The notes under the pieces: model-generated
Seen by the model: only the letters and a program-made list of their open reading frames with translations
Database searches by the model: none
Told to the model about the DNA's origin: nothing
NCBI RefSeq assembly: GCF_002920575.1
Contig: NZ_PQSQ01000011.1
Location: 1-64,000, forward strand
Reading direction: 5' to 3'
From: Streptomyces sp. Ru73
Lineage (GTDB): Bacteria; Actinomycetota; Actinomycetes; Streptomycetales; Streptomycetaceae
DNA length: 64,000 bases
Shown here: piece by piece, positions 30,874 to 41,222 of the stretch
How the letters are laid out: the number at the start of each line of letters is the position of its first letter
How positions within the stretch are numbered: the first letter of the stretch is position 1
Position numbers and translations under genes: made by a program

Positions 30874-31640
30874 CCCCCGCCTCCGCGGCCAACGGAGCCT
30901 CGCCGGGCCCCGAGCTCCTGCCCGAGCCGCGCCGCCTCGGCCCGCTGGCCCGCTTGGCCCCCGAACCGATGAAGGTGGTCCTGAACTGGGGCCGCCGCTA
31001 CAGCCTCTGGGTCTTCAACTTCGGGCTCGCCTGCTGCGCGATCGAGTTCATCGCCGCGTCCATGGCGCGCCACGACTTCATCCGGCTCGGTGTGATCCCC
31101 TTCGCGCCCGGCCCGCGCCAGGCCGACCTGATGGTCGTGTCCGGCACGGTCACGGACAAGATGGCGCCCGCGGTGAAGCGGCTGTACGAGCAGATGCCCG
31201 AGCCGAAGTACGTGATCTCCTTCGGGGCCTGCTCCAACTGCGGCGGCCCGTACTGGGACTCGTACTCGGTCACGAAGGGCGTCGACCAGATCATCCCGGT
31301 GGACGTGTACGTACCGGGCTGCCCGCCGCGCCCCGAGGCGCTGCTGCAGGGCATCCTCAAGCTCCAGGAGAAGATCGCCCAGGAGTCGCTGGGCGAGCGG
31401 TACGGACAGCCGGGCAAGGCGGGCAAGGCAGGCCGGGCCGGCAAGTCCGGCAAGGCCGCCGGCCGTCCGTCCCCCGACGCGCTGCGCAGCGGCCTGGTCG
31501 CCCCGCCGGCCCCGCCGTCCGCCGCGTCCGGCCGGCCGGACGAACAGCGGCCGAACGGGCAGCAGAACGGGCACCCGTCCGCGGAGCAGCCGTCCGCCGA
31601 GAAGCCGCCGTCCGAGCAGACCGGGGAGGACACCCGATGA
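30864..31640 (+). CDS. nuoB2: NADH-quinone oxidoreductase subunit B, second copy, with low-complexity tail
   Basis: NuoB holds the terminal [4Fe-4S] cluster N2 that reduces quinone. The four ligands are visible: the CC pair in [10 protein letters not shown], Cys in [10 protein letters not shown] and Cys in [15 protein letters not shown]. After residue ~180 a tail of about 75 residues follows, with [17 protein letters not shown] repeats and a Pro/Gln/Ser-rich end, which normal NuoB lacks. The start is ATG 30864 (10-base overlap with nuoA2) or GTG 30870 (GTGA overlap); both are possible. The 258-residue length compares with ~160-220 for the family. Confidence 0.92.
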   Translation: MDVTPASAANGASPGPELLPEPRRLGPLARLAPEPMKVVLNWGRRYSLWVFNFGLACCAIEFIAASMARHDFIRLGVIPFAPGPRQADLMVVSGTVTDKMAPAVKRLYEQMPEPKYVISFGACSNCGGPYWDSYSVTKGVDQIIPVDVYVPGCPPRPEALLQGILKLQEKIAQESLGERYGQPGKAGKAGRAGKSGKAAGRPSPDALRSGLVAPPAPPSAASGRPDEQRPNGQQNGHPSAEQPSAEKPPSEQTGEDTR

Positions 31641-33076
31641 CGGCCCAGCCGCCAGCACCGGGCACACCGGAGGAGCCGACGGGCGCGGCCCCCGAGGAGC
31701 CGAAGGACGCGGCGCCCGAGAAGGCGACGGGCGCGGCGTCCGGTGAGGCGAAGGGCGCAGCCCCCGAGGAAGCCGCCAAAGCTGCCCCCGGGAAGGCTGC
31801 GGGCGCGGCGTCCGAAGGGACGGCGAGCGCGGCCTCCGAGGAGACGACGGGCGCGGCGCCCGAAGAGGCACCGGTCGCGGCACCCGTGGGCTGGCTGCCG
31901 GAGCCGGCCGAGCGGATCTTCGGTGCCGGGGCGACGGCCGAGGAGGCGTACGGCCTGCTCACCGTCGACGTACCGGCGACCGCCTGGACCGACGCGCTGA
32001 CCGCCGCCCGGGACACCCTGGGCTGCACGTACTTCGACTGGCTGAGCGCCGTCGACGAGCCCGGCACCGGCTTCCGGATCTGCGCCCACGTCGCCGACGT
32101 GTCACGCGCCGGGGGCGTCCGGCGGCTCCTCGTACGGACGACCGTGCCGCACGAGAAGGCCGCGCTTCCCACGGCCATCGGCGTGTACGCGGGCGCGGGC
32201 TGGCACGAGCGCGAGACGCACGAGATGTTCGGCGTGGACTTCACGGGCCACCCGGGCCTCGAGCCGCTGCTGCTGCCCGAGGGCTTCGAAGGCCACCCGC
32301 TGCGCAAGGACTTCGTGCTGGCCGCACGGGTCGCCAAGGCGTGGCCGGGCGCCAAGGAGCCGGGCGAGTCCGAGCACGGCGGCCCCAAGCGCCGCCAGAT
32401 GCTGCCGCCCGGTGTGCCCGACCCGAACGAGTGGGGCCCGCTCAAGGGCCAGCTGCCGCCCGCTCCGGCCCGTCCGGCGCGCGGTGCACGGGGCGCACGC
32501 GCGGCCGGTGCCGGTGCCGCGGGACGTGCCGGCCGGGCCGCCGGCGCGGGCCGGGAGGCAGCGGCAGGTGCGGCCGGGGAGCGGCCGGCCCGCCGGATGC
32601 GCAGCGCGAGCGCCGGTTCGGCGAGCCAGCAGGCCGCGGCCGCGGCCGAGAAGCCCGAGTCCAAGGGCGTCGAACCGCCGAAGGACACCGAGGCCCCGAA
32701 GGCCGCCGACGCCGCCAAGGAGGCGGCCGCCGACCCGGCCGGTACACCGGGGACGACGAATGCCGGTACGCCGGCGTCCGCCCCGCGGACCGCTCCGCGC
32801 TCCTCGGACGCGCCGTGGCACCATGCCCGTCCCGCGTTCGAAGCGGACGCCGCCGAGCCGGAGGCGGAAGCCGCCGAGCCGGAGGCCCAGGCCGCCGAGC
32901 CGGAGTCGGAAGCGGCCAAGCCGGAGGCCCAGGCCGCCGAACGGGAGCCCGAAGCCGGCAAGCCGGCCGCCGCCCCTGAAGGCGCCGCCCCTGAAGGCAC
33001 CACCGGCACCACCGACAGCAAAGGCGCCGAAGGCGCCACCCGCACCGACGACGAGACAGGAGACGGCACCGCATGA
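31637..33076 (+). CDS. nuoC2: NADH-quinone oxidoreductase subunit C, second copy, with repeat-rich ends
   Basis: The 30-kDa-subunit core lies at about residues 84-235; [20 protein letters not shown] and [11 protein letters not shown] are the family signature. The core is only a third of this 479-residue protein. Residues 12-83 are nine 8-residue repeats (consensus EE-x-x-G-A-A-P). After ~245 a tail rich in Ala, Arg and Pro ends with five 7-residue repeats (AEPEAEA-like, 406-440). NuoC normally pairs with NuoD, but no nuoD exists here. The start is ATG 31637 in an ATGA overlap. The tail after [20 protein letters not shown] resembles, from memory, Streptomyces NuoC ends but is unusually long. 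Confidence 0.9.
   Translation: MTAQPPAPGTPEEPTGAAPEEPKDAAPEKATGAASGEAKGAAPEEAAKAAPGKAAGAASEGTASAASEETTGAAPEEAPVAAPVGWLPEPAERIFGAGATAEEAYGLLTVDVPATAWTDALTAARDTLGCTYFDWLSAVDEPGTGFRICAHVADVSRAGGVRRLLVRTTVPHEKAALPTAIGVYAGAGWHERETHEMFGVDFTGHPGLEPLLLPEGFEGHPLRKDFVLAARVAKAWPGAKEPGESEHGGPKRRQMLPPGVPDPNEWGPLKGQLPPAPARPARGARGARAAGAGAAGRAGRAAGAGREAAAGAAGERPARRMRSASAGSASQQAAAAAEKPESKGVEPPKDTEAPKAADAAKEAAADPAGTPGTTNAGTPASAPRTAPRSSDAPWHHARPAFEADAAEPEAEAAEPEAQAAEPESEAAKPEAQAAEREPEAGKPAAAPEGAAPEGTTGTTDSKGAEGATRTDDETGDGTA
31670..31885 (+). repeat. Nine in-frame 24-base repeats in nuoC2
   Basis: The repeats encode nine contiguous octapeptides, residues 12-83, such as [24 protein letters not shown] and EETTGAAP. 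Phase is kept throughout. This is expected to be a disordered acidic arm before the NuoC fold. Confidence 0.88.
32852..32956 (+). repeat. Five in-frame 21-base repeats in nuoC2
   Basis: The repeats encode heptapeptides [28 protein letters not shown] and AEREPEA at residues 406-440, close to the C-terminus. Glu alternates with Ala, giving an acidic, probably extended or helical segment. Confidence 0.88.
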
Positions 33077-34038
33077 GTGACACGCTCGCGATCGTCCTCC
33101 GGGTGCTCGCCGTCTTCGTGATCTTCCTGGTCTTCCCGCTGGTCATCGGGCAGACCGAGCACAAGGTGATGGCGCACATGCAGGGCCGCCTCGGCCCCAT
33201 GTACGCGGGCGGCTTCCACGGGTGGGCGCAGCTGGTCGCCGACGGCGTGAAGTTCGCGCAGAAGGAGGACATCGTCCCGGCGGGCGCCGACCGGAAGATC
33301 TTCCAGCTCGCGCCGGCCGTCGCCCTGCTGCCGTACCTGCTCGTCCTGATCGCCATCCCGGTCGGCCCCGGCAACGCGGTCGGCCAGGCGCTCGACGCGG
33401 GCGTCTTCTTCGTGCTCGCCGTGATGGGCGTCGGCGTCCTCGGCTCCCTGATGGCGGGCTGGGCGTCGGCCAACAAGTTCTCGCTGCTCGGCGGTCTCCG
33501 TACGGCCGCGCAGCTGCTGGCGTACGAGCTGCCGATGCTGCTCGCCGCCGCGTCCGTCACGATGGCCGCCGGCACCCTCTCGCTGCCCGGCATCCTCGAC
33601 GCCTTCCACTGGTGGTGGGTGCCGTGGCAGATCGTCGGCGGGCTGGTGTTCTTCACGGCCGGCCTCGCGGAGCTGCAGCGGCCGCCGTTCGACATGCCGG
33701 TGGCCGACTCGGAGATCATCTTCGGCGCGTACACCGAGTACACCGGGCTGCGCTTCGCGCTCTTCCTGCTCGCGGAGTACGCCGGCATCGTCGTGCTCTG
33801 CGCGCTGACCGCGGTGCTCTTCCTGGGCGGCTGGCACGGCCCCTTCGGGGCCGACGGGCTCGGCTGGCTCTGGATGCTGCTGAAGACCGTCGTCCTGGCC
33901 TTCGGCGTCATCTGGCTGCGGGTCAGCTACCCGCGGCTGCGCGAGGACCAGTTGCAGAAGCTCGCCTGGACCTGCCTCATCCCGCTCGCTCTCGCCCAGA
34001 TCGCCCTCACCGGCGTCGTCAAGGTGGTGATCTCGTAA
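33073..34038 (+). CDS. nuoH2: NADH-quinone oxidoreductase subunit H, second copy
   Basis: The 321-residue membrane subunit has the NuoH signatures [20 protein letters not shown] near 31-50 and [20 protein letters not shown] near 203-222. It is much shorter than the first-copy NuoH (465) since it lacks the C-terminal tail. The acidic loop needed for the quinone channel ([13 protein letters not shown] in the first copy) is changed: here the segment reads [15 protein letters not shown]. The ATG overlaps the nuoC2 stop; the stop overlaps nuoI2 as TAATG. Confidence 0.94.
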   Translation: MSDTLAIVLRVLAVFVIFLVFPLVIGQTEHKVMAHMQGRLGPMYAGGFHGWAQLVADGVKFAQKEDIVPAGADRKIFQLAPAVALLPYLLVLIAIPVGPGNAVGQALDAGVFFVLAVMGVGVLGSLMAGWASANKFSLLGGLRTAAQLLAYELPMLLAAASVTMAAGTLSLPGILDAFHWWWVPWQIVGGLVFFTAGLAELQRPPFDMPVADSEIIFGAYTEYTGLRFALFLLAEYAGIVVLCALTAVLFLGGWHGPFGADGLGWLWMLLKTVVLAFGVIWLRVSYPRLREDQLQKLAWTCLIPLALAQIALTGVVKVVIS

Positions 34039-34682
34039 TGTCCCGCCCGTCGCCCGACCACCGCCCCTCAACGACGCCCTCCGGGCGGCCCCGCTCGTTC
34101 CCCGGTTCCGGCCTCGCCAAGGGCCTGGCCGTGACCCTGCGCACGATGACGAAGCGCACGGTCACCGAGCAGTACCCGGACGTCCAGCCCGAGCTGGCGC
34201 CCCGCACCCGCGGCGTCATCGGGCTGTTCGAGGAGAACTGCACGGTCTGCATGCTGTGCGCCCGCGAGTGCCCCGACTGGTGCATCTACATCGACTCCCA
34301 CAAGGAGACGGTGCCCCCGGCAGCCCCCGGAGGCCGCGAGCGCAGCCGTAACGTGCTGGACCGCTTCGCCATCGACTTCTCGCTGTGCATGTACTGCGGT
34401 ATCTGCATCGAGGTGTGCCCGTTCGACGCGCTCTTCTGGTCGCCGGAGTTCGAGTACGCCGAGACGGACATCCACGACCTGACCCACGAGCGCGACAAGC
34501 TGCGCGAGTGGATGTGGACGGTGCCCGAACCGCCCGCGCTCGACCCGGGCGCCGAGCAGCCCAAGGAGATCGCCGCCGCGCAGAAGGCCGCCGACAAGCT
34601 GGCCGCCCAGCAGGCCAAGGAGGCCGCGGAGGCCGCCGCGCAGGACGCCGGGCCCGGCCCGGCCGAGGGGGAGGAAGCGTGA
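34038..34682 (+). CDS. nuoI2: NADH-quinone oxidoreductase subunit I, second copy
   Basis: The 214-residue ferredoxin-like subunit has both cluster motifs, [18 protein letters not shown] near residues 73-90 and [17 protein letters not shown] near 117-133. An N-terminal amphipathic segment ([23 protein letters not shown]) anchors it to the membrane arm as in other NuoI proteins. The C-terminus is an Ala/Lys/Glu-rich tail that may form a helix. The ATG shares one base with the nuoH2 stop, and the stop overlaps the nuoJ2 GTG. Confidence 0.94.
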   Translation: MSRPSPDHRPSTTPSGRPRSFPGSGLAKGLAVTLRTMTKRTVTEQYPDVQPELAPRTRGVIGLFEENCTVCMLCARECPDWCIYIDSHKETVPPAAPGGRERSRNVLDRFAIDFSLCMYCGICIEVCPFDALFWSPEFEYAETDIHDLTHERDKLREWMWTVPEPPALDPGAEQPKEIAAAQKAADKLAAQQAKEAAEAAAQDAGPGPAEGEEA

Positions 34683-35302
34683 CGCTCGCCGCCGCAAGCC
34701 ACGGCTTCCTGACGCCCAGCGGCGTGGAGATCGCGTTCCTCCTCGTCGGCCTGGTCACCCTGGGCGCCGCCGTGGTCACCGTCACCACCAAGCAGCTGGT
34801 GCACGCCGCGCTGTGGCTGGTGGTCGCCCTCGGCGGGATCGCCGTGGAGTACCTCCTGCTCACCGCGGAGTTCATCGCCTGGGTGCAGGTGCTCATCTAC
34901 GTCGGTTCCGTGGTCGTCCTCCTGCTCTTCGGGCTGATGCTGACCAAGGCGCCCATCGGCCGCTCGCCGGACGCCGACTCGGGCAACCGCTGGGCCGCGC
35001 TCCTGGTGGCCGTGGCCTCCGCCGCGGCCCTCGTCTGGGTCGTCGTCGACGCCTTCCGGGCGTCCTGGATCGACCTCGACGGCGCGGCCCAGGGCTCCAC
35101 AGCGGTCTCCGGGCGCAGCCTCTTCCAGCACTGGGTGCTGCCCTTCGAGGCGCTGTCCGTCCTGCTGCTGGCCGCCCTCGTCGGCGCGATCGTGCTGTCC
35201 CGCAAGAACGGGGACGACGCGAACACGCCGGCCGGCCGCACCGCAGCGGGCACCGCCGCCGGCACCGTCCCCGACTCCGCACGCCGAGAGGGACAGCGCT
35301 GA
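34679..35302 (+). CDS. nuoJ2: NADH-quinone oxidoreductase subunit J, second copy
   Basis: The 207-residue subunit has five hydrophobic helices with the NuoJ segment [21 protein letters not shown] (residues ~63-83; 21 residues by position). Its GTG start overlaps the nuoI2 stop as GTGA. Compared with nuoJ of the first operon it lacks the long charged tail, having only a short Thr/Ala-rich end. Confidence 0.93.
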   Translation: MTLAAASHGFLTPSGVEIAFLLVGLVTLGAAVVTVTTKQLVHAALWLVVALGGIAVEYLLLTAEFIAWVQVLIYVGSVVVLLLFGLMLTKAPIGRSPDADSGNRWAALLVAVASAAALVWVVVDAFRASWIDLDGAAQGSTAVSGRSLFQHWVLPFEALSVLLLAALVGAIVLSRKNGDDANTPAGRTAAGTAAGTVPDSARREGQR

Positions 35303-35676
35303 TGCATCTCGTCTACCCCGCCGTCCTCGCCGTCCTCCTCTTCTGCGTCGGCCTCTACGGCGTCCTCGCCCGGCGCAACGCGATCCTGGTCCTGATGTCC
35401 GTCGAGCTGATGCTCAACGCCGTCAACCTCAACCTCGTCGCCTTCGACGTCTGGCTGCGCGACGCACTCCACGCCGGCCAGGCGCTCACCCTCTTCACGA
35501 TCGCCGTCGCCGCCGCCGAGATCGGCATCGGCCTCGCGATCGTCCTGCTCGTCTACCGCAACCGCGGCAGCTCCGACGTCGACCGGCTCACCGACCTCGC
35601 CGAGCGCCCCGCTGCCGACGGGGCGGACGAGCCCGCGCACCACCCGTCCGACCAGCAGGCGGAGGCCGCCGCGTGA
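35302..35676 (+). CDS. nuoK2: NADH-quinone oxidoreductase subunit K, second copy
   Basis: The 124-residue product has the three NuoK helices and both conserved Glu residues ([13 protein letters not shown] and [16 protein letters not shown]). A ~25-residue hydrophilic tail (His, Asp, Gln, Ala) is extra compared with the first copy (99 residues). The ATG shares its A with the TGA stop of nuoJ2, and the stop overlaps the nuoL2 GTG. Confidence 0.94.
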   Translation: MHLVYPAVLAVLLFCVGLYGVLARRNAILVLMSVELMLNAVNLNLVAFDVWLRDALHAGQALTLFTIAVAAAEIGIGLAIVLLVYRNRGSSDVDRLTDLAERPAADGADEPAHHPSDQQAEAAA

Positions 35677-37706
35677 CGACCACGACCACCGCCGTCCTCG
35701 TCCCCCTCCTGCCGTTCCTCGGCGCCGCCTTCGGCCTGCTCCTCGGCCGGCGCGCGCCCGGCTTCGTACGGCCGCTGGCCGTCCTGCCGACCCTCGCAGC
35801 GGCCGTCCTGGCCGTCGTCGTGGCCGCCCGGCAGGGCGGGGGAGCGCCCGTCGACGCCGCGACGCAGCTGACCCCGACCGGCTCGGTCCCCATCGAGCTG
35901 GCCCTGCACATCGACGGCTTCGCCGCCCTGGTCGCGGTGCTCGTCGGCGCCGTCGCCACCTGCGTGCAGCTGTACTCCACCGGCTACCTGCGCGACGACC
36001 CGCGCTACGCCTCGTACGCCGCGCTGGTCTCCCTCTTCACCTCCGCGATGCTGCTCGTCGTCTACTCCGGCGACCTGATGGTGCTGCTGGTCGGCTGGGA
36101 GATCATGGGCATCTGCTCGTACTTCCTGGTCGGCCACTACTGGGAGACCGAGGCCGCCCGGTCCGCCTCCCTCAAGGCCTTCCTGGTCACCAAGCTCGGC
36201 GACGTGCCCTTCCTCTTCGGGCTCTTCGCGCTCGCCGCGGACGCCGGCACCTTCCGCATCACCGGCATCCTGAACGCCGTCGCGGCCGGTCACCTGCACC
36301 ACCCGACGGTGATCGCGCTGCTGCTGCTCGCCGGTGTGGCGGGCAAGTCCGCGCAGTTCCCGCTGCACACGTGGCTGCCCGACGCGATGGCCGGCCCCAC
36401 GCCGGTCTCCGCGCTCATCCACGCCGCCACGATGGTCGCGGCCGGTGTCTACTTCATCGCCCGGCTCCTCCCGGTCTTCGCGGCCTCCGCCGCCGCGCTG
36501 GTCGTACTCGCCGTGATGGCCGCAGTGACCATGATCGGCTCGGCGCTCGCGGCCCTCGCCCAGGACGACATCAAGCGCGTCCTGGCGTACTCGACCGTCG
36601 GCCAGCTCGGCTACATGACCGGCGCGCTGGCCGTCGGCGACCGCGGCGCGGCCGTCTTCCACCTCCTCTCGCACGGCGCCTTCAAGGCCCTGCTCTTCCT
36701 CGGCGCCGGCGTGATCATCCACGCGGCCGGCACCAACTCGCTCGCCGCCATGTCGCGGATGCGCGGCCTCTCCAAGCGCATCCCCGACGCGTTCTGGACG
36801 GTGACCGTGGCGCTGCTCGCGCTCGCCGCGATTCCGCCGTTCGCCGGCTTCTTCTCCAAGGAGGCCGTCCTCGGCGCCGCCGAGCACGCCGCCACCGGCG
36901 AGGCGCACCTCGCGCTCGACGGGTTCCACGGCCACCTCGGCGCCGTGCCGAGCGCGGCCGGCTGGACCGTCCTCGTCGCCGGCCTGGTCACCGCCCTCCT
37001 CACGGCCGCCTACGCGACCCGCCTCTGGCTGCTCGCCTTCTTCGGCCGCGGGCCCCAGGAGGCCCCCGACCATGGCAAGCAGCCGCTGGTGATGAACGCC
37101 GTGCTGTGGGTGCTCTTCCTCCCCACCGCAGCGTTCGGCATCGCCGCGCCCCTCCTCCCGGACTGGTTCGACGGCAACGAACTGACGCCGACCCTGGTCA
37201 CCTCCGTCCTCGGCACCGGCCTCGCGCTGGCCGGCGCGCTGATCATGTACGGCGCGTGGCGGCACACCGCGGCCGTCGCGGCCCGCCGCCCGATCGGCGC
37301 GGTGGCGGTGGACCCGGACGCGGCGCCCGCGGTCTCGGAGGAGGAGGCCATCGCCACGCACGCCGCCGCCTACGGCGACAACGCCGGAGCGCCCGACCCT
37401 GCCGACCCGGGCCGGCTCCTGCTCGGCCCGCTGCACGCCCCCGCGACCTGCGGCTTTCACCTGGACGCCGCATACACCGCGCTCTTCGTCCGGCCCGTAC
37501 GCGCCGCCGCCCGGCTCGTCCGCTTCCTCGACCGCGAGGTCGTCGACACGTACGTGCACGGCGCCGGCACCGGAGCCCGCTGGCTGGGCTGGGCCGTCCG
37601 CCGGACGCAGACCGGCAACGTGCAGACCTACCTCGGCGCGCTGCTCGCGGGCTCACTCGTGCTGGCCGTCGCCGCCGTCCTCGTCGCTACGGGCACGGGA
37701 GCCTGA
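35673..37706 (+). CDS. nuoL2: NADH-quinone oxidoreductase subunit L, second copy
   Basis: The 677-residue antiporter-like subunit keeps the proton-path segments [19 protein letters not shown] near 143-161 and [20 protein letters not shown] near 230-249, and the lateral-helix region at the end ([17 protein letters not shown]). The GTG start overlaps the nuoK2 stop. The 88 bases to nuoM2 hold no gene; a GAGGAGG ribosome site precedes the nuoM2 ATG. Confidence 0.94.
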   Translation: MTTTTTAVLVPLLPFLGAAFGLLLGRRAPGFVRPLAVLPTLAAAVLAVVVAARQGGGAPVDAATQLTPTGSVPIELALHIDGFAALVAVLVGAVATCVQLYSTGYLRDDPRYASYAALVSLFTSAMLLVVYSGDLMVLLVGWEIMGICSYFLVGHYWETEAARSASLKAFLVTKLGDVPFLFGLFALAADAGTFRITGILNAVAAGHLHHPTVIALLLLAGVAGKSAQFPLHTWLPDAMAGPTPVSALIHAATMVAAGVYFIARLLPVFAASAAALVVLAVMAAVTMIGSALAALAQDDIKRVLAYSTVGQLGYMTGALAVGDRGAAVFHLLSHGAFKALLFLGAGVIIHAAGTNSLAAMSRMRGLSKRIPDAFWTVTVALLALAAIPPFAGFFSKEAVLGAAEHAATGEAHLALDGFHGHLGAVPSAAGWTVLVAGLVTALLTAAYATRLWLLAFFGRGPQEAPDHGKQPLVMNAVLWVLFLPTAAFGIAAPLLPDWFDGNELTPTLVTSVLGTGLALAGALIMYGAWRHTAAVAARRPIGAVAVDPDAAPAVSEEEAIATHAAAYGDNAGAPDPADPGRLLLGPLHAPATCGFHLDAAYTALFVRPVRAAARLVRFLDREVVDTYVHGAGTGARWLGWAVRRTQTGNVQTYLGALLAGSLVLAVAAVLVATGTGA

Positions 37707-37794
37707 TCGTGCTGCAATCTCCCGGGGGACGCCCCCCGTACCCCCAGCCACCGTCCCGGCTCACCGGAGCCGAAACCCTGAGGAGGGCCTGACC

Positions 37795-39474
37795 ATGAGC
37801 CACCACGCCATGCAGATCCTCCTCGCGGGCGTCGTCGTACTCCCGCTGATCGGGGCGCTCGCGGCGCTGTTCCCCGCCCCGCCCGGCCTGAAGGGCAAGA
37901 GCCCCGACCAGGCCGTGCTGCGGCACGGCGTGACCGTCACCGGCGTCGTCCTCGCCGCGGCCGTCGCGCTCGCGGCCGGCTTCGACCACGCCAAGCCCGC
38001 TGAGATGCAGGCTCAGACCGATATCAGCTGGATCCCGGCGCTGGGCATCCGTATCCACCTCGGCGTCGACGGCATCTCGCTCCCCCTCCTGGTCCTGACC
38101 GCGCTGCTGACCTTCCTCTGCGCGCTGTACTCGTACTTCAAAATGCCGGCGGGCCCGTCCCCCAAGGCATTCGTCGCGCTGATCCTCGTGCTGGAGTCCG
38201 GCACCCTGGCGACCTTCGCCGTGCTGGACCTGATGCTCTTCTTCCTCGCCTTCGAGATGGTCCTCATCCCGATGTACTTCCTGATCAACCGCTGGGGCGG
38301 CGCGAACAGGCAGTACGCGGCCTGGAAGTTCATCCTCTACACGCTGCTCGGCTCCGTCGTGATGCTGCTGGGCCTCCTCCTCATCGGCCTGAAGTCCGGC
38401 ACGTTCGACATGGTGGCACTCGCCACTGACAACGGCCCTGCGTCCCAGCTCAGCCACACCGTCCAGCTGCTGGCGGTGCTCGCGATCGGCATCGGACTGG
38501 CGGTCAAGGCACCGATGTGGCCGCTGCACAGCTGGCTGCCCGACGCGCACACCGCGGCGCCCACCGTCGGCTCGGTCCTGCTGGCCGGCGTGCTGCTGAA
38601 GATGGGCACGTACGGTTTCGTGCGCATCGCGCTGCCGATCGCGCCGGACGGCATGCACACCTTCGCGCCGTACCTCGCCGCCTTCGCCGCCGTGGGCATC
38701 GTCTACGGCTCGCTCGCCTGCCTGGCGCTGGCCCGCCGCGGCGCGAAGGGCGACCTCAAGCGCCTGATCGCGTACAGCTCGGTCGGCCACATGGGCTTCG
38801 TCCTGCTCGGCATCGCCTCCATGACGCCCACCGGCATCAACGGCGCGCTCTTCGCCAACATCGCACACGGCCTCATCACCGGCCTGCTGTTCTTCCTGGT
38901 CGGCGCGCTCAAGGACCGGTACGGGACCACCGACCTGGACGCGATGGCGGGCCGCACCGGCGCCGCGCTCTACGGCCGCGCGCCCCGCTTCGGCGGCCTG
39001 CTCGCCTTCGGCGCCATCGCCTCGCTCGGCCTGCCGGGCCTGGCCGGCTTCTGGGGCGAGATGCTCGCGATGTTCGGCGCGTTCGAGCCCGCCGACGGCC
39101 TCAGCCGCCCCGCCTTCCTCACCTTCATGGCCCTGGCCGGCCTCGGCACCCTGCTGACCGCCGCGTACCTCCTGATCGTCGTCCGCCGCGTCTGCATGGG
39201 CAGCAAGGAGACCGCCGAGCAGGACGCGCTGGCCGCCACCGCCGGCGAGGGCGCGACCGCCGGGGTCACCCCGGGCCCGGCCGCCGCGACCACCGTCGCC
39301 ACGGCCCCCACCGCGGTGAAGGAGCGAGCCCCCGCCGTCCCCGACATCGCCCCTTACGAGTACGTGGCCTGGACCCCGCTGGCCGCCCTCACCGTCCTCG
39401 CCGGTCTCTGGCCCGCGGCCCTGCTGGGCCTCACCGACCCGGCCGTGCAGAACCTCCTCGGAGGCGGTAGCTGA
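37795..39474 (+). CDS. nuoM2: NADH-quinone oxidoreductase subunit M, second copy
   Basis: The 559-residue antiporter-like subunit has FFLAFEMVLIPMYFLINRWG near 144-163 and KAPMWPLHSWLPDAHTAAPT near 238-257. A loop at ~475-515 is rich in Ala, Thr and Val and looks like another low-complexity insertion. It is the only gene of this operon without a direct overlap with its upstream neighbour. The stop overlaps the nuoN2 ATG. Confidence 0.94.
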   Translation: MSHHAMQILLAGVVVLPLIGALAALFPAPPGLKGKSPDQAVLRHGVTVTGVVLAAAVALAAGFDHAKPAEMQAQTDISWIPALGIRIHLGVDGISLPLLVLTALLTFLCALYSYFKMPAGPSPKAFVALILVLESGTLATFAVLDLMLFFLAFEMVLIPMYFLINRWGGANRQYAAWKFILYTLLGSVVMLLGLLLIGLKSGTFDMVALATDNGPASQLSHTVQLLAVLAIGIGLAVKAPMWPLHSWLPDAHTAAPTVGSVLLAGVLLKMGTYGFVRIALPIAPDGMHTFAPYLAAFAAVGIVYGSLACLALARRGAKGDLKRLIAYSSVGHMGFVLLGIASMTPTGINGALFANIAHGLITGLLFFLVGALKDRYGTTDLDAMAGRTGAALYGRAPRFGGLLAFGAIASLGLPGLAGFWGEMLAMFGAFEPADGLSRPAFLTFMALAGLGTLLTAAYLLIVVRRVCMGSKETAEQDALAATAGEGATAGVTPGPAAATTVATAPTAVKERAPAVPDIAPYEYVAWTPLAALTVLAGLWPAALLGLTDPAVQNLLGGGS

Positions 39475-41063
39475 TGATGACTGCCCTCGCCGCGAGCGCC
39501 GGGAGCGCCGCAGCCGACGGGACCGCCACGCAGGCCGCGGGCGGCGTCGGGAGCCTCGTCCAGTCCGTCGACTGGGTCGCCATCGCCCCGCCGACCCTGA
39601 CCGCCCTCTTCGCGCTGATCGTGCTCGTCGCCGACCTCTTCGTGCCCGAGCGCCGCAAGCCGGTCCTCGGCTGGATCGGCATCGCGGGCCTGGTCCTCGC
39701 CGGGCTGTCGCTGCTGCCGATCCTCAAGGGCGACCGCACCACCTTCTGCCTCACCGGGCACCCGGAGGTGTGCAGCTACGCGGCCGACCACTTCGCGGTC
39801 GTCATCCAGCTGCTCGTCCTGGGCGGCGCGCTGCTCACCGCGCTGCTGTCGGTGAACCCGGTCAAGGACCAGAAGCTGCCCGGCGGGGAGTTCTGGTTCC
39901 TGCTGCTGTCCTCCGCCGCCGGCGCGGCCCTGCTCCCCGCGTCCCGGGACCTCGCCACGCTGGTGATCGCCCTCGAAGTGGCCTCGCTCCCGGCGTTCGC
40001 GCTCGTGGGCATCAAGCGCGGCGACCGGCTCTCCTCCGAGGCGGCGCTGAAGTTCTTCCTCTCCTCGGTCACCGCGACGGCCGTCATGCTGCTCGGCGTC
40101 AGCTTCGTGTACGCCGCCACCGGCAGCCTGCACCTGGTCCAGGTAGCCGAGGCCCTCACCCACCCGGACCCGCGGCTCGACGTGCTGGCCAAGACCGGCG
40201 TCGCGCTCACCCTCGTGGGCTTCGCCTTCAAGACGGCCGCCGCGCCCTTCCACTTCTGGGTGCCCGACACCTACGTGGGCGCGCCCCTCCCGGTGGCCGC
40301 CTACCTCTCCGTGGTCGGCAAGGCCGTCGGCTTCTCCGGGCTGATCGTCGTCACCGTCGAGGCGTTCCCCTCGTACGGCGACGTCTGGGGCCCCTTCCTG
40401 GCCGTGCTGGCCGCGCTCACCATGACGGTCGGCAACGTCGCCGCGCTGCGCCAGCGCCCCGACCGCGCCCACAGTGCTGTACGCCTGCTCGCCTGGTCCT
40501 CCGTGGGCCAGGCCGGCTACCTCCTGGTGCCGATCGCGTCCGCCGCGTACGCCGACGACGCCGCACACGCCATCGGCTCCACGGTGGCGTACGCGCTCAT
40601 GTACGCGGCGGTGAACCTCGGCGCCTTCGCGGTGGCCGCCCTCGTGGCCCGCACGCACCGGCAGAACCGCATCGCCGACTACCGGGGGCTGTACGCGGCG
40701 CACCCCGTGTACGCCCTCGCGCTCGGCTTCTTCCTGCTGTGCCTGGCGGGCCTGCCGCCCGGCATCATCGGGCTGTTCGCCAAGGTCACGGTCTTCTCCG
40801 CGGCCGTGGACGCGGGCCTGGCCTGGCTGGCCGTCGTGATGGCCGTCAACGTCGTGATCGCGCTCTACTACTACCTGCAGTGGACCGCGGTCCTCTTCCG
40901 CGCACCGGAGGCCGCCCCCGAGAGCGGCGAGGCGGCGCCCGCCGCACGGCCGCGCGTCCCCGCCGCGCTCGCCACCACGGTCGGCCTCACCGCACTCGTG
41001 GGCATCGCGCTCTCCGGAGCGCCGCAGCTCGTGCTGCGCTTCGCCTCGGGGGCGCTGCTCTAG
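39474..41063 (+). CDS. nuoN2: NADH-quinone oxidoreductase subunit N, second copy
   Basis: The 529-residue antiporter-like subunit has IALEVASLPAFALVGIKRGD near 165-184 and FAFKTAAAPFHFWVPDTYVG near 245-264. Two adjacent ATG codons (39474, 39477) are possible starts, the first overlapping the nuoM2 stop. It is the last gene of the second operon. A short hairpin follows at 41100. Confidence 0.94.
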   Translation: MMTALAASAGSAAADGTATQAAGGVGSLVQSVDWVAIAPPTLTALFALIVLVADLFVPERRKPVLGWIGIAGLVLAGLSLLPILKGDRTTFCLTGHPEVCSYAADHFAVVIQLLVLGGALLTALLSVNPVKDQKLPGGEFWFLLLSSAAGAALLPASRDLATLVIALEVASLPAFALVGIKRGDRLSSEAALKFFLSSVTATAVMLLGVSFVYAATGSLHLVQVAEALTHPDPRLDVLAKTGVALTLVGFAFKTAAAPFHFWVPDTYVGAPLPVAAYLSVVGKAVGFSGLIVVTVEAFPSYGDVWGPFLAVLAALTMTVGNVAALRQRPDRAHSAVRLLAWSSVGQAGYLLVPIASAAYADDAAHAIGSTVAYALMYAAVNLGAFAVAALVARTHRQNRIADYRGLYAAHPVYALALGFFLLCLAGLPPGIIGLFAKVTVFSAAVDAGLAWLAVVMAVNVVIALYYYLQWTAVLFRAPEAAPESGEAAPAARPRVPAALATTVGLTALVGIALSGAPQLVLRFASGALL

Positions 41064-41099
41064 CGGTCTTCCAGAGACCCCACTCGAACGGACGAACGC

Positions 41100-41115
41100 G
41101 CCCCCTCCAGGGGGC
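41100..41115 (+). terminator. Short hairpin after nuoN2
   Basis: GCCCCC and GGGGGC with a TCCA loop form a 6-bp all-GC stem 37 bases past the stop. It is weaker than the other terminators in this window, so read-through into the protease gene is possible. A second small hairpin with a GAAA loop lies at 41159-41176, in the protease leader. Confidence 0.45.
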
Positions 41116-41222
41116 AGGGAACCACGCTCCGCCGTCTGGCGTTGACCAGAAACGGAGGGTCCACTGAAAAGTGGACACGTCATCGCAAGGGTTCCCCTGC
41201 CGTACCACCTGGAGGGCGTACC

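Noticed and set aside
31670..31885. Regular 24-base repeats considered as a CRISPR array
   Set aside because: They are contiguous without spacers, in frame, and encode octapeptides in NuoC2.
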